The notes beneath the pieces were generated by a model. That model saw nothing but the letters and a program-made list of their open reading frames with translations, searched no databases and had not been told where the DNA came from. The translations under genes and the position numbers were made by a program. 64,000 nt of DNA, from the NCBI RefSeq assembly GCF_030272615.1, contig NC_081406.1:460376072-460440071 (forward strand), written 5' to 3'. This DNA comes from Cryptomeria japonica (Eukaryota; Streptophyta; Pinopsida; Cupressales; Cupressaceae). Below are positions 23,045-34,948 of the stretch, in pieces; the first letter of the stretch is position 1, and every line of letters starts with the position of its first letter.

Positions 23045-26000
23045 ATGGCTTCCGCATCTCATACCAGTTCTAGTACATCCATTGAGTCAGAAAGTTTTAT
23101 TCAGAGGAAATCCAAATATAATGCCTTATCACAAGTTCCGGCTAGAGACATAGTTGAAGAAGGAATTTCTGATTATATTGATTGAGAAATAGAAGACCTA
23201 GGGTCTTTAGCTATTCACACCCAATTAGGTTTATTTTGTAGAAAGGACAAAAAATCAAACCGGAGTTTAGTATCCTAGAGAAGAAGAAACTCCATAATGC
23301 AGTATACTTTCTAGAAGATTTTACGGAGGATCACATCAGGATCATTTTGAGCAGAGTCCATGGTGACAAGATGTACCTAGAGAAGATGCATGATATCACG
23401 CCTCAAGGAATTCATGCAGTCACCGGTTTTTGCAACATAGGGGAAATGCCAACCCAAAGAATGGTAAGCAAAACTGAAATGACCAAGCTCACCAGTTCAA
23501 CAAGTGACTCATGGGGTATGACAGTTAATCCTATCAAGGATGATCTCGTGAAATATGCCTGCATGTTGATAGGCTACATAATGTTTTCAGCCAGTAGGAT
23601 TAATTCTGTATCTGCTGCAATAGTAAATGCCACTTACCGGATGATTAAAGAGGATGTATCTTTTGACTTATGCACCGGTATGCAGAGGCAACTCCTATTG
23701 AATCTAAAGGTGATCAAACAGGACAATGCACTGAGGTTTAAGTTTGGACAACTACTGAGAGGGTTGTTCTTCTATTTCCAAGGCTACTTTCTTGGAGTAG
23801 GAGATGTCTAGTGGTCTCCTGACCAACCGATAACCAAGCAGATCAAGGAAAGCATACAAGCCATCAAAACCGGTTACCCTGAAGTACTGAACAAATATTT
23901 TGATGAGTTCAAAAGAAAGATGAGTCAAATGGTAAGGATATCAAGTGATATAGTTAAGAAATATGAAGATGACATCTATTTCACCATTCAGGTGGACAAA
24001 TGTTTAATGGAGGCTGTTGAGCCTAGAATGGAGGAAGTAGAGCCAATGGGCTATGAAGTTATGTATGATATGCTCGAAGGGTATGCCTCAACCCTTATTA
24101 CCTCGCCTCTTGATCCAAAGGCTAAAAGGACTGGAACCTACTTGGAGAGGATTGCACCAGCTGAAGAACCATCGGTTAAGAAAGGAAAAGAACCGGCAGC
24201 AAAGAAAGCCAAAGCAGTGCCTGCAACATCAACACCAGCTACCACTGCAACTCCAAGAGTGACCAAGTGGTCACCAGCAAAGAAGAAACTGGATGAGACA
24301 ATGACAAAAGTCTTTGAAAGAAAAAGGAAGATGAAGACAAATGAACTGGACTCTGAAGAGACGAAGTCTAATGAAAAGCCAAAGAAGGCCAGACAGACAA
24401 AGAAAATGAAGAAGAATGAACCAGCAGCATCCGCACCGGTAAATATTGACATCTCCTCATACAAACCTTTGACACATTTTCAAAGGACAGTTAAGAATAT
24501 TAGGAGAAAATTGTTTCATGATTTAGTAGATTATTATGTTGATTTTAGTGATGAGGAAAAGGAAGAAGTATTACAGGAAATCATCATTTATTTATGTAAA
24601 AATGACCGGTCGCCATCAGAGATTAAATCTTAGACACCAGAATCTTTATTTAAAGCATTAGATAATAAATGGCGCATTGCCATTGAAAAGGAACAAGAGA
24701 TCATGGAGAAAGTCTTTGCATAGTACTTTCCTGACCTCTCAGATTCAAAATTGTTTGATGTGTTGGACCAAAATAAAGGTCTCTTCTTCACAAGGAGAAG
24801 AAGACTCTGGTTGTTGGAGGGGAGAATTGATGATGTTGAAAAAGATACTCATCAGCATATGGATTATGCTATCAACTCTCACAAAGCAAAAATGGCCAAC
24901 CTCCAAGCGGAAAAAGAACCAGCTGTTTCCAAACCGGATGAAGTCTTTGATGAGGAAGGAAACCTAGTTGAAGAACCAATCGACACTATTGATGTCGATG
25001 CCCTGGATGTAGATGATGTCACTCAAGACATACCTTATGAGGGAACAGAACAGGGGCAACAAGCTGAACAGGGTGGTGAGAAAGCTAAGGACAAATAAGA
25101 AGCAACTCAAGAATAGGAAGAGAAGAAGAAGAGGGATGAAGATGAGAAAAAGAGAAAAGAGGAAGAGAAGAGAAAAGAGGAAGAGGAGAAATGAAAAGAT
25201 GAAGAAGAGAAGAAGCAAGAAGAGGAAAGGAAGAAGAAAGAAGAAGAGGATAAGGAAGAGAAGAGGAAGAAAGAAGAGGAAGAAAAGGAGAAGAAGGAAG
25301 AGGAAGAAAAGAAGAAGAAGGAAGATGAAGAGAATAAGGAAGAGGAAGAAAAGAAGAAGAAGGAAGAGGAAGAAAAGAAGAAGAAGGAAGAGGAAGAGAA
25401 GAAAAAGATGGAAGAGGAAGAAAAGAAGAAGAAGGAAAAAAAAGAGAAAGAAGAGGAAAAGAGGAAAGAAGAAGACAAGGAACAAAAGAAAGAAGCAGAG
25501 AAAAGGAAGAAGGCAGTAGCAGACAAGGCAGCAAAAGCAATGGAGAGCACTCAGATGGAGACTCCGAAGGAAACCTAGAGTCAAGCCAAACCGGCTGATA
25601 TCTCCAGTCCTATCGATCTCCAATCTGCAAGTGAGTCAGAGCTTATGCAAAGCATCAAGGTTGCTCAAGAGTGCCTTAAGAGCATTCGCAAGAAAAAGGA
25701 ACAGGACATAATTCAGGTGGCTGTAGACACCCTTACCGGTTTAATCCCCGGTACCAATCTTCCTGACACTGAATCATCACTAGCACAACTCAAACTACTA
25801 TGTACTATAGTGGATGATCAGGTGCAGAGCCTGGAAGAAGTAGCTGAGGCAAATGTCAAGAAAGAGCATCAAAAGGCTCTTAACATTGCTCTAGTGAAAA
25901 AGATGAATGAGCTTAGGACTGAACTGCTGTAAGACCAAAAGGACATAAAGAATGCCTTGGATGAGGGAAACTTGCTACTAAGCAAAATCTGTCAACCTCA

Positions 26001-26421
26001 TCTGTTATGCGACGATGTGCTAGCTAAGAAGCAACAACTTCAAACAGCCTTACAGTCCTACTTGGGCACATTTAAGACACCTTATGATTCCTTTGCAATA
26101 TATGGGCAAATCGTTCACTGGTTCCAGATCTAGTCAGCCAAAATAGAGCAAGAGATCAGTACATGATCTAAAGATTTGTAGGAACTACAACTAGTTTTAC
26201 TTCCACGTCTATAAATTCTTCAGAAGTGTTATCTGAACTTGGATGCCTTGATAGTCACGCACGAGCTGAGCACAGTTGATGCCATGGAGGAATAGGTATA
26301 CCAAATGCAAACAGAAAAAGAAGTGGCCACCTCTTTACTTGAGTCCTGGTCTCTATCCATGAAACAATTTTTGTAGGACTATAAATCGGTTTTTGACAAA
26401 TATTATTCATTATTGTCATAA
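23045..26421 (+). pseudogene. ORF2: large charged coiled-coil protein in place of pol, decayed
   Basis: ATG 23045 opens a Ser-rich start (MASASHTSSSTSI). There is one TGA at 23183-23185 and a frameshift near 23240, after which one frame runs to TAA 26419-26421, about 1120 codons in all, with a dozen or so in-frame stops. A globular region lies at ~23250-24100 (HNAVYFLEDFTEDHIRIIL, SRINSVSAAIVNATYRMIK, RGLFFYFQGYFLGVG). It is followed by a Lys/Ala/Pro linker, a region near 24460-24960 with FFTRRRRLWLLEGRIDDVEK, a very long Glu/Lys low-complexity block (25110-25550) and a C-terminal helical region. I do not recognise the family; the globular part weakly resembles plant transposon-associated domains. 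Most stops could come from CAG, CAA or TGG by one transition. Confidence 0.6.
25110..25550. repeat. Purine-only low-complexity tract (GAA/GAG/AAG)
   Basis: About 440 bp of almost pure A and G on the + strand, encoding EEKKK repeats within ORF2. The long Leu/Ser/Phe open frames on the opposite strand are by-products of this composition. Confidence 0.9.
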
Positions 26422-26788
26422 ACTTTTTATTTATATCAAATGGAAATAGGGTTGTTCAGCAGTACTTTGTCATTGTTGGCAAAGGGGGAGAAGTATCTAT
26501 TTTTGGTTTTAAAATTTTGATATTCTAATACAGGGGGAGAAGTTTTGAAGACGAATAGGGAGAAGCATTTGTTTTCGAAATTTTGATATATGTTTTGATA
26601 TATGATATATGCTCTGATGTCTTAATGATTATGCTCTGTATGCAAAATTGCTATACATTGTTTTGATTAAGGGATAGCGTATATGCTTAGGGGGAGCATT
26701 TTTGTTTATGGCAAGTTTTTGTGGAAAAACACTTAGATGTCAAAATTTTATTTTCCTAAGTGTTGCCATCAATACCAAAGGGGGAGAT
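26422..26788 (+). other. Copia-type element 3' internal region and polypurine tract
   Basis: Non-coding, with three G-rich stretches of the aaagggggaga kind (near 26482, 26534 and 26690) before the final tract caaagggggagat at 26777-26788, which abuts the 3' LTR. Multiple PPT-like tracts in this position are common in Copia elements. Confidence 0.75.
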
Positions 26789-27923
26789 TGTTGGCATTTT
26801 TGATGTTTATGTTGTGATTGTTATTGATGGACACACACTTGTATTGACATCCCCTTTGTATGTATGAGCTAGAGCTCAACCGGTATTTGTTCCAACTGGT
26901 ATGTTGTACTCTAGTCTTTAGACTAATGATTTTCCAAAATGTGTTTCCCGGTCTGAAGCGACATGACGACCCCAAGTGGTTCATAGATCTCAACCAGTAC
27001 AAGGGAGAAAAGTGACACAACACATTCTTACCAGTCTTCATTTTTGTCAAACCAGCAACCAGTATTTTGTATGAACTGGTAATACTCTGTGATGAGTTAC
27101 CAATCCGCATTTTGTGATGAGTTACCAACCCACCGATTGATTGACGAGCCAACACACTTACAGTGCTTTTTGTGTCGTGTTACTAAGTATGTCTAGATTC
27201 ATTGAACCGACATGAAATCAAATTCCTTTAAAAGGACATCATGTCTAGGGTTTTGAGTTGTTGAAATTGTTGTTGAAAGGGTTTATGTTGTGGCTAGGGT
27301 TTAAGGTGATTGTTGAGTTGTTGTAAGAGCAATCTTATCTGAGAAGATCGAGTTGTAAACAGAAAGAGATAGAGAAGACTAAAGTAATGCTGGAGTGCAT
27401 TAGCAATGAACTATACTAGATCTAATCAAGCAGTTTGTGCTATAAGATAGATCAAATACTTGTTGATTACTCACATCTTTGATAAGTCTGTAGCCCTTAA
27501 CCAGGTAGGCCTCAAAGCCTTTTTAAAATCCTCTAACAAGGTGGTTCGCTTCTGTGAATCTAAAATCCTCTAACAAGGTAGTCTTTAATCAGACTTATCT
27601 CCTAACAGAGATTGAGATTCCTAACAGGATCTGTTCTAGTGAAGAACATTGTAAGACCTTAACTGGTCTGGTTTCTATTTTGCAGATAGTGACTTGTGAG
27701 TTCCATCTCACCATGGTTTATACCAGTTGGGTTTCCACATCAAATATCTTGTGTTATGGTTGTATTGCTTTTGTGGGTGAATGCTTTATTCACATTTTTG
27801 TTTGCATGTGTGATAATCGGTCTGTCTGTTAGACTATTTTACCGATTTATCTTCAGAATGTGTAAGTGTTTAAGGATAGAGATTTTTGGCATACTAATTC
27901 ACCCCCCCTCTTAGTATTCATCA
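26789..27923 (+). repeat. Copia-type element, 3' LTR
   Basis: 1135 bp, from TGTTGGCATT to TATTCATCA, followed by TSD gctat. It differs from the 5' LTR by scattered substitutions and a duplicated gatgagttacc segment near 27100. Confidence 0.92.
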
Positions 27924-27928
27924 GCTAT

Positions 27929-28320
27929 CATTTTATCCCAGGCTACATTTCGTGCCCTCATTTCTAGTCCTGGATCCTAGAACACTCATCTCAATGCCTT
28001 CCTATCTCCCTCTCGATCATAGGGAACCAAATCCCCATCGATTGGTATCCATAATATCTTATACATATCCTCTAAAGTGATTGTCATCTCACCCATCAGA
28101 AAATGAAACGTGCATGTCTCTGAGTGCCATCTCTCGGTTAATGTAGTCAACAAACCCATGTTTGCTTGAAACTTGGGCATATACATAATATATTGCAATC
28201 TCATGGCCTCAACTATGACTCTATCCTCCACTGTCAACTCTAGTCATAATCCCTGAGTCAAAGGATATCTCTCCCATGACTCGAGCATCGGTAGGTCCTC
28301 TTGTAGCCATTCAAATCAAC
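27929..28320 (-). pseudogene. PMD-type gene relic, N-terminal PMD core (minus strand)
   Basis: The open frame 28237-27986 encodes MRLQYIMYMPKFQANMGLL, then TERWHSETCTFHF, GEMTITLEDMYKILWIPIDG and a charged end. The GE-TITLEDV--LLGIP-DG pattern is the signature of the plant mobile domain. In-frame sequence continues upstream (PMLESWERYPLTQ) with one stop, and downstream to the Copia insertion at 27923/27928. The protein would continue at 20250 on the minus strand. PMD proteins take part in chromatin silencing in plants or travel with transposons; the context here points to the second. Confidence 0.72.
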
Positions 28321-28324
28321 TATG

Positions 28325-28685
28325 TCAATCCTAGTAGTACTCCCTGTTCATCACAAAGTGCTACTTTTTTATCCTAGTGTTTTTATTTATCATACAGAAC
28401 TCTATCCTAGTAGTACTCCCGGTTCATCACAAAGTGTTGCTTTTATCTTATCTTTTAGGGTGCCTACTTGAGTGCATCCTCTTGAGTATCGTATCCAATT
28501 GACAACGTATGTTTTATCATAGAATTGTCAATTTTAGCCCAATCCAATTGACAACATATGTTTTATCACATAATTTTCAATTTATTTGGTACACCCTATT
28601 CATCACAAAGTGCCTCTCTCTATCCTATCTTAGGGCCTCTGCTTGAGTGTATCTTCTTGAGTAGTTTCCTGATTGACAACGTATG
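28325..28685. repeat. Degenerate tandem repeats in the antisense PMD intron
   Basis: Segments with agtactcc(c/t)gttcatcacaaagtg, gagtgcatcctcttgagta and gacaacgtatgttttatca recur two to three times. They continue on the other side of element B (36559-36690). Upstream of the PMD frame on the minus strand, this would be intron or leader. Confidence 0.6.
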
Positions 28686-29042
28686 TGTAAAGCGGAAAAT
28701 CGCTGTCGAACCCTAGTTGTTCTCCCCTCTTCCAACTCCGAGGAGAGAGAAGGGAGGTTCGCTAGGATTCGATGGGTTTTCACTTAGAGGGAAGACTTTA
28801 CATTCAAAAGAGGGGTTGAAACTCATAAGATCCAATCCCACACAAGGTAAGATTGGATGCTAGATGAATTTCAAGGGTTTGGAAACCAAAGCTACCCTCT
28901 TTTGTAAAGAATGTTGTTTTAAGGAAATTAAGCAAAGAATGCATAGAAAGTCATAAAGATTAGCTTATAAACTAAGTTTAGGTTATAGGATGAAGCTGCG
29001 GACCTGGAATTAGCAGTAGAATGTCGATACGGCGCTGTCCTG

Positions 29043-29101
29043 CAAATTTGAGAAAAAGTTGTGGGGACAATGGCGCCCAGCGCCACGGTCCTCCGAAAAA
29101 T
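29043..29101. repeat. Hairpin family copy (B, U5 of 3' LTR)
   Basis: caaatttgagaaaaagttgt, then ggggacaatggcgcc and gcgccacggtcctcc, then gaaaaatccg: imperfect arms around TGGCGCC/GCGCCA. Confidence 0.65.
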
Positions 29102-29687
29102 CCGCGAAACGAAGTGGGATCGGTTTGTCTCTGCACAAGGATTCCAAATCTTCAATCTCAGCCGCGTACCTGCAACCTACACATAGAAAAGCGAAGACGA
29201 TGGGGGGTTAGGGATTAGGGGTTTGCCTTTAGGTCAAACCCCAGTTTTGGAATTAACCAAGAAATGAGCAAGAGCTGTAAATGTAAATGACTGTAATGTA
29301 AAACAAGTACTAATACCTTGTTCTAAGGATGTTGGTATCCTTATGTGCGAAGGTTTAGATGTTGTATGTTGTAGTATGTAGCATGTAATAAGTGATCTCC
29401 TCTTCAATGGTTGAATCCTTGACTTGAATGCAACACTTAGCCTTGAATGGAGACTTGAAATGATCAATTGCTTGAATGCTTGAATGCTTGAGTATAGTTT
29501 CCACGCTTTGTACACCTCTCCTCCTCCTCATCCCAAATGAGAGAGAAAAATGCAGTTTATATACTTGTCAATTAGGGCTGATAGACTGATTTTCCCGACC
29601 TTAGGCCGACCAGGGAAGTATATTTCCAAATTGCAATCAAAAAGACCCGATATCACTTAGGAAACCAGGCCCAAAATAGGACCCAAG

Positions 29688-29807
29688 GACCAGGGCGCTC
29701 GGCGCCATGGTCCTGGAGGACCAGGGCGCTGGGCACCTTGGTCCTGAGGGACCAGGGTGCTGGGCGCCCTGGTCCTAAGGGACCAGGGCGCTGGGCGCTC
29801 TGGTCCC
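29688..29807. repeat. GC-rich palindromic minisatellite, 4 units (B 3' LTR)
   Basis: Four units of the form ggaccagggcgctgggcgcc(a/c/t)tggtcct, about 30 bp each. The 5' LTR of the same element has two (about 36328-36388). Confidence 0.85.
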
Positions 29808-29978
29808 ACCTCCGGGACAGCGGGGTGCAAAGGAGGTTCAGGCCAGGGTGCATGAAAAATGCAGTTTTCAGTGTCGTGAGCAAGTTTTGGGGTCTCCATT
29901 CAGGTTGCGTGTTGCGTCGCCATCGTGAAGACCGAGATGCAGTCGAAATTGCAAGTGTCACAATTTTAGGACGCTACA

Positions 29979-29994
29979 TTTAGCCCCCACTTTA
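29979..29994 (-). other. Polypurine tract, element B
   Basis: Minus-strand taaagtgggggctaaa next to the LTR start at 29978; identical to that of element A. Confidence 0.8.
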
Positions 29995-30717
29995 GCGGAA
30001 GTATGTATGCTCATACTTCTGGTAAAGTACAAGGAAACAACATTGAAAGACTTTCACCACGTCAAGGAGGCAAGACACACCAAGCCCCCAGTGGACTAAG
30101 GATCTTACGACTTCGATTGACAAAGTAAAAGGCAAGATCACGAGGGAGAACCATGACTGTCAGTAGTAAGGTTCCCTCACTATGAGTCATGCAAAAGAAA
30201 TACCAAAAATTTTCAAGACAAAGCTAAGTTTGCCGAGAAATTTTCAAGTATCGTGAAGGATAGACATGGTGTATGCCCCCCTACGTTAAAGCAATCGCAC
30301 ACGCCTCAACGGGGGTGATTGTTTTAACGTAGTGATACACATAAGAAATGAGAAAGGAAAGGAGCACGTTATCGCAAAGATTTAGCCCCCAAGTATGAGA
30401 TAAACCTAAGGATAATGAACACAAACACAAAGCACGAGGTGACTTTGCTTTCCTCGGGCTCAATATGCTATATGATAAGTCATGTATATATCATATGTAT
30501 GTATGCACAATTGTTCTTCATTCCCCAATCAAGGAAGGTCACCTAGAAGAAGGGAACACATGTGTCTTTTGAGTCAACATGAGAGAGACCAAAGAGATCT
30601 CAATGCTTTGCATCATCCTCAAGTAGACAACACTAAGGACAACAAATAGAAGAATGAGAATAACATATAGAAGAAGTAACAAAAGGGAGGGGGAGAGAAT
30701 CTGCTATGCTAATGTAA

Positions 30718-33700
30718 CTAGTCTAGCACGTCATCTACCCCCCGATCTTGCTGATCAATGTTTCGGGAAGGCAGGGAACACGCTAGAGGAGGAACATCCA
30801 ACACAGCAGATGGAGCTATCACAAGATCCAAACAAGGGCTATGTTCATGTTCCGAGCCACGTTGTTCTTGTCTAGGAGCTAGGATAAGTGCTTTAGAAAA
30901 TTCATTAGATAAATGGTTATCAACATCAACAAGTTCATATTCATTGTCAGAAGCAAGAGGAGTAACATTTTCATCATGAATAACATTTTCATCTATATCA
31001 TCATCAAGATTTATAAAAATAGGATCTTTAACTCGCACAGGATCAAGACCATCATGTATCTTATGTTTAGGAGATTTAGGCTCAATATCCGATTGAGGAG
31101 AAAATGGAATAATGCTTGTTGAAGGTATTTTTGGAGATTGCAAAGTTTGAGCTCTAAGACAACGCTTTCGCCGGCATTCACGTGCAGAACGATTTCGTCT
31201 AGTCTTAGTAGAAAGTGGAGAAGATTGAGGAGGAGGAATGTTCTCATCCTTATCACTTGGGTGTTTAGGTTGTGGTCTCTTAGGCTGGATAATAGGAGAA
31301 GAAGAATGTCTCTTCTCTCTATAAAAGGCAGGAGGAGGAACTGCTCCATATAAAGGAGGAATTTTTGGTTTAGGGAGAAGACCAAGTCCATCAAGACGAG
31401 GAGGTATAGATCTACTCTTAAAAGATTTACTAGGCATAGACATAGTTACATCCATGGGGACAGGTTGGGCATCTTCTTGGGGAAAGACATTAGTTTTGTC
31501 TTTCAAAGGAAGAATTTCCTTCTCAAGAATGATAGGGATGTCAAGTTTAGGTGTTCTAGGTTCACTTAGAGATAGGATCATATCTGTTTTCCACTTTTGA
31601 TAAGATTTAAAAAGATGATCACTTCGCGGAGGAAGAGATTGGAATTGTTTAGGCCAAAAGTAATCAATAGGAACACTAGAGGTTCTTTCAGCTGGTTTAA
31701 AGAGACTATGATTGACAGTAACAATTTCACCATTATGGGGAAATTTCAAACACTTATGAATAGGAGAAGCAATAGCTTTCATGGAAGATAGCCAAGGATA
31801 GCCAAGCTTCACACGAAATTGTTCGGAAGAAGGAATAATAGCAAAGTTCACATCAAGAGATTTATTATGGACCTCAATAGGCAATGTAATAGAACCAATT
31901 GCAGGAGAAGAAAATGCATCAAATAATTTCACAATCACATCTGTTTTGTCATATATCACTTGATTCAATTGCAAAGTAAAAAGAAATTCTTCAGTAATAA
32001 CATTAACCATGCACGAAGGATCAATAAGCACTCCACGACAAGGTGTATTCTTGACTTTTGCAACTATGTATAAAGGACCATCAGGTGCTCTAATGGTTTC
32101 ACTAGAATTAAATGTGATGGAAGGTTCTTTAGGGATTTCTTGCTGCTCTACAAAGTTAATCACATTCGGAGTCATAGACACAAGACCATCAGATGAAAGA
32201 GAGGAATCATTAGCCTCAATTGCATTAGAGGTATGAGAAGGCAATGGATCAGTGAAAATCTGAAGATTTTGGTTAGGAGGAGCTATAGATGTGTTGCCTT
32301 TATCATTCACTCTAGAAACAGAGATAGTATTATTATCAATCAAATCTTGAATTTTACCCTTTAAAGAAAAACATTTTTCAGTATCATGACCAGGCTGACG
32401 ATGAAAATGACAAAAAGCTTTGTGATCAAAATAAGGTGAAGTAATCTTTGCAGGATCAATTTGTCTTATAGGAGGAAGAGTAAGCACATTTTGTCCCAAT
32501 AACTTATTCATAATATCATGCAATGATTCATTCAAAGGAGTATACTTTCTTTCTTTCTTGAAAAATTTAGAAATAGGAGGCACACCTGATGCTGCATTCA
32601 CATTGTTGGTGATGATGTTTTCATTGAATTTGATGGAATCTCTATTCGGTTTAAACTTCCCAAATGGTTGTTGACTGCTATCACCCTTATCACTCAGAGC
32701 CATAGGATGTGATTGTTCCATTTGACTCACAGTCAGTTGATAATTGTGAAGAGTGGCACACAACTGTTGGAAAGAAGTAAACCTAGAAAACAGAAGTTTG
32801 TCTCGAATATCTTTTTGCAAATTAGAAATAAAGATTCTTTGAATATCATTATCAGGCACTGGAAAAGAAATTTGAGCATACAAATGTTTATATCTACCAA
32901 TGAAATCAGTCACTTTTTCTTTAACACCTTGTTTACAATGCATTAAATCAATCAAAGTAACTTTAGGACTTATATTGTTTTGAAATTGTTGAATGAAAGC
33001 ATTTGCAAGTTGTTCGAAAGAAGTAATAGAATAAGAAGGCAACGAGCAATACCATTGTAGGGCTTTGTCTCTTAATGTTCTAGTGAATAGTTTCGCAAGC
33101 AACCTTGGGTCGTAAGCAAAATCAGTACAAATTGTTTGAAAAGTCTTAACATGTGTTAGAGGATCTCCTTTACCATTGTAAAGCTCCAGATGCGGGATTT
33201 CAACATGTTGTGGAGGAATAGCTCAAACAATGTCAAGAGAAAGTGGGCTCGCAACATCAAATGTAGGCACACTAAACTTAGATTGATTCATAGAGGCAAT
33301 TTGTTGCTGTAAAGAAGAGACAGTTTGTGTAAGATTATTAATGGTAGCTTTAGTCGAAGAGTTCATATTAGGTGTGTTAGATTGAGATGGAGGTGTGATG
33401 TTATTGAAAGAGGGTAAAGAGTAAGGTGGTGGGACCCTATGATAGTCAACCATAGGGGATGATTGGATAGGAGGAACACTACAAGGAGGAATGGAATGGT
33501 TAAATGAATTGCCCCCTTGCATCATGTTCATTTGTGAAGATGTAATAGGAACACTCATTGAAGGAATGTACGAAGAAGTTGGATTGAATGAAGGAAGAGG
33601 GTTGATTGAAGAAGAAGGGTTGCCCCCATGACTGGTGATCATAGGAGGAATGTCTTGTGTTGAAGTAGTCATTATGTTTGATGTAAAGGTAGGTATACTA

Positions 33701-34146
33701 GCAATAGGAGTGGTCAAAGGAATAGAATGATTGACTTGTGTAGGAGGTTGTGTATAACCTAAAGATTCAGCACAACTCTTCATAGGCATCACATTCGAAT
33801 CCACAATGTGTGCAATACCACGCAAAACATCAATTCCATTCTTATCACTTTGAAGCATGCATTTTAGACCCTCAATTAAAGGAAGAGCTTGACTATCGGG
33901 ATACTCATGAGACATCCACTGGTGAAAATCGTCAAATTGGTTATCCAATTTGGAAAGTTGTTCAACAGAAACTTCATGGAGAGCTTCTTCATCATTCGGA
34001 GGATTAGAGGAATTACCCATGTCCTCATTAAAAAGGCTACTCAAATTAGGTTCCATCTCCTCAGTAGTTAAACCTTGGAAAGACTTAATTCTACGGCTTC
34101 GTCTAATGGGAATAGTGTAAGTAGGGCTTATTGTTGTAAAACTCAT
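30718..34146 (-). pseudogene. gag: Element B gag-protease-like ORF, one in-frame TGA
   Basis: The frame of 1142 codons runs from ATG 34146 (MSFTTISPTY...) to 30718 with one TGA at 33223-33225, where element A reads CGA. Domains follow the A copy: Ser/Pro-rich N-terminus, retrotransposon gag domain (LFTRTLRDKALQWYCSLPSY), zinc-knuckle-like CHFHRQPGHDTEKC, a retropepsin-like block with LIDPSC, a basic Pro-rich tail (RRNRSARECRRKRCLRAQ) and an acidic end. Here the knuckle motif keeps GHD, which A changed to SHD. Apart from the one stop the gene looks functional at the protein level, so its last activity may be fairly recent. Confidence 0.9.
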
Positions 34147-34251
34147 GCACTAGAGAGAAAGATAAAATTTTGAATTTAGAGGTAGCAATTTTTAGTAAAA
34201 ACAGCCAATCTCCCAGATTTAAGCTGTTAAATGCAATCACGACAGTTTCCC

Positions 34252-34325
34252 AAAATTTCGGAAAAAATGTTCGGGACCGTGGCGCTCGGAGTGCAACACG
34301 ATCCTTGCAACTTTTTTCGAAATTT
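34252..34325. repeat. Hairpin family copy (B leader, proximal to gag)
   Basis: aaaatttcggaaaaaatgtt and gggaccgtggcgctc lead in; the closing arm is caacacgatccttgcaact then tttttcgaaattt. GGACCGTG pairs with CACGATCC (one mismatch). Confidence 0.75.
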
Positions 34326-34874
34326 GCAGGGATGAAAGGTATGATGATTTTAGAGATAATCTGAAAAAATTGAGTGATTTTACGATCTGTAGATAGGCCA
34401 AATTAAAGTTGCAATCTCAAAATTGAACCCTATCAAGATTGTCGAAAAATGCAAAATTTGAATTTTGAAAAAGAGAGGGAAACTGAAATTTTGAATTTTA
34501 TGATTTTAGAGGGAATGTCAAAAGCAGTGCAAGTTTTGAATTTTAAAAATTGACTCAATTTCACGCAAAATTCAATTTTGAAAGTGGAAATCAAAGTTGT
34601 TGTAATTAAGCACTTAATTTCAAAGTCACAAATTGCAAGAATTTGAATAAAGCACTGAAATTTTGAATGAATGCAAACACACTTTTCAGATTTAAGACAG
34701 TAAGAAAGCAATTTTGACACAAAATTTCAATTTCCACAATTTTTGAATGATTAGGAGCCTTAAACCAAGCAATCACAAGACCAACTTTGACTGTAATTTT
34801 GAAAGTGTTATAATTGACAAAATCAGCTAAAATTCTGGATTTTAGCAGGAAAATACAGCAAGATCTCGCTCCCG

Positions 34875-34948
34875 AAATTTTGGAAAAAATGTCGGGGACG
34901 ATGGCGCTCGGAGTGCAACACGGTCCTCGCAACTTTTTTCCAAATTTT
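34875..34948. repeat. Hairpin family copy (B leader, distal)
   Basis: aaattttggaaaaaatgtc / ggggacgatggcgctc and the closing arm acggtcctcgcaact / tttttccaaatttt form a long imperfect stem. Confidence 0.75.

Larger units (their letters stand above)
20256..27923 (+). mobile_element. Copia-type LTR retrotransposon lacking pol, with a second gene
   Basis: The 7668-bp element has LTRs at 20256-21408 and 26789-27923 and a perfect TSD gctat (20251-20255 and 27924-27928). The primer site TGGTATCAGAGC is two bases after the 5' LTR, and the polypurine tract caaagggggagat precedes the 3' LTR. Inside are a gag with zinc knuckles (21459-22598) and a long second ORF (23045-26421) preceded by its own TATA box. 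Protease, integrase, RT and RNase H are all missing. The LTRs differ by substitutions and small duplications, so the insertion is not very recent. It sits inside the minus-strand PMD gene relic. Assignment to Copia rests on PBS, PPT and LTR style and the CCHC gag, because no pol is present. Confidence 0.88.
28686..29978 (-). repeat. Element B 3' LTR
   Basis: Minus-strand LTR from TGTAGCGTCC (at 29978) to TTTACA (28686). It is about 62 bp longer than the 5' LTR because the GC-rich minisatellite has four units (about 29688-29807) and not two. TATA box near 29557-29564, hairpin at 29043-29101. Confidence 0.93.

Noticed and set aside
24964-25623. Long Leu/Phe/Ser frames on the minus strand
   Set aside because: They are the reverse complement of the purine-only GAA/AAG tract in ORF2 and follow from base composition.
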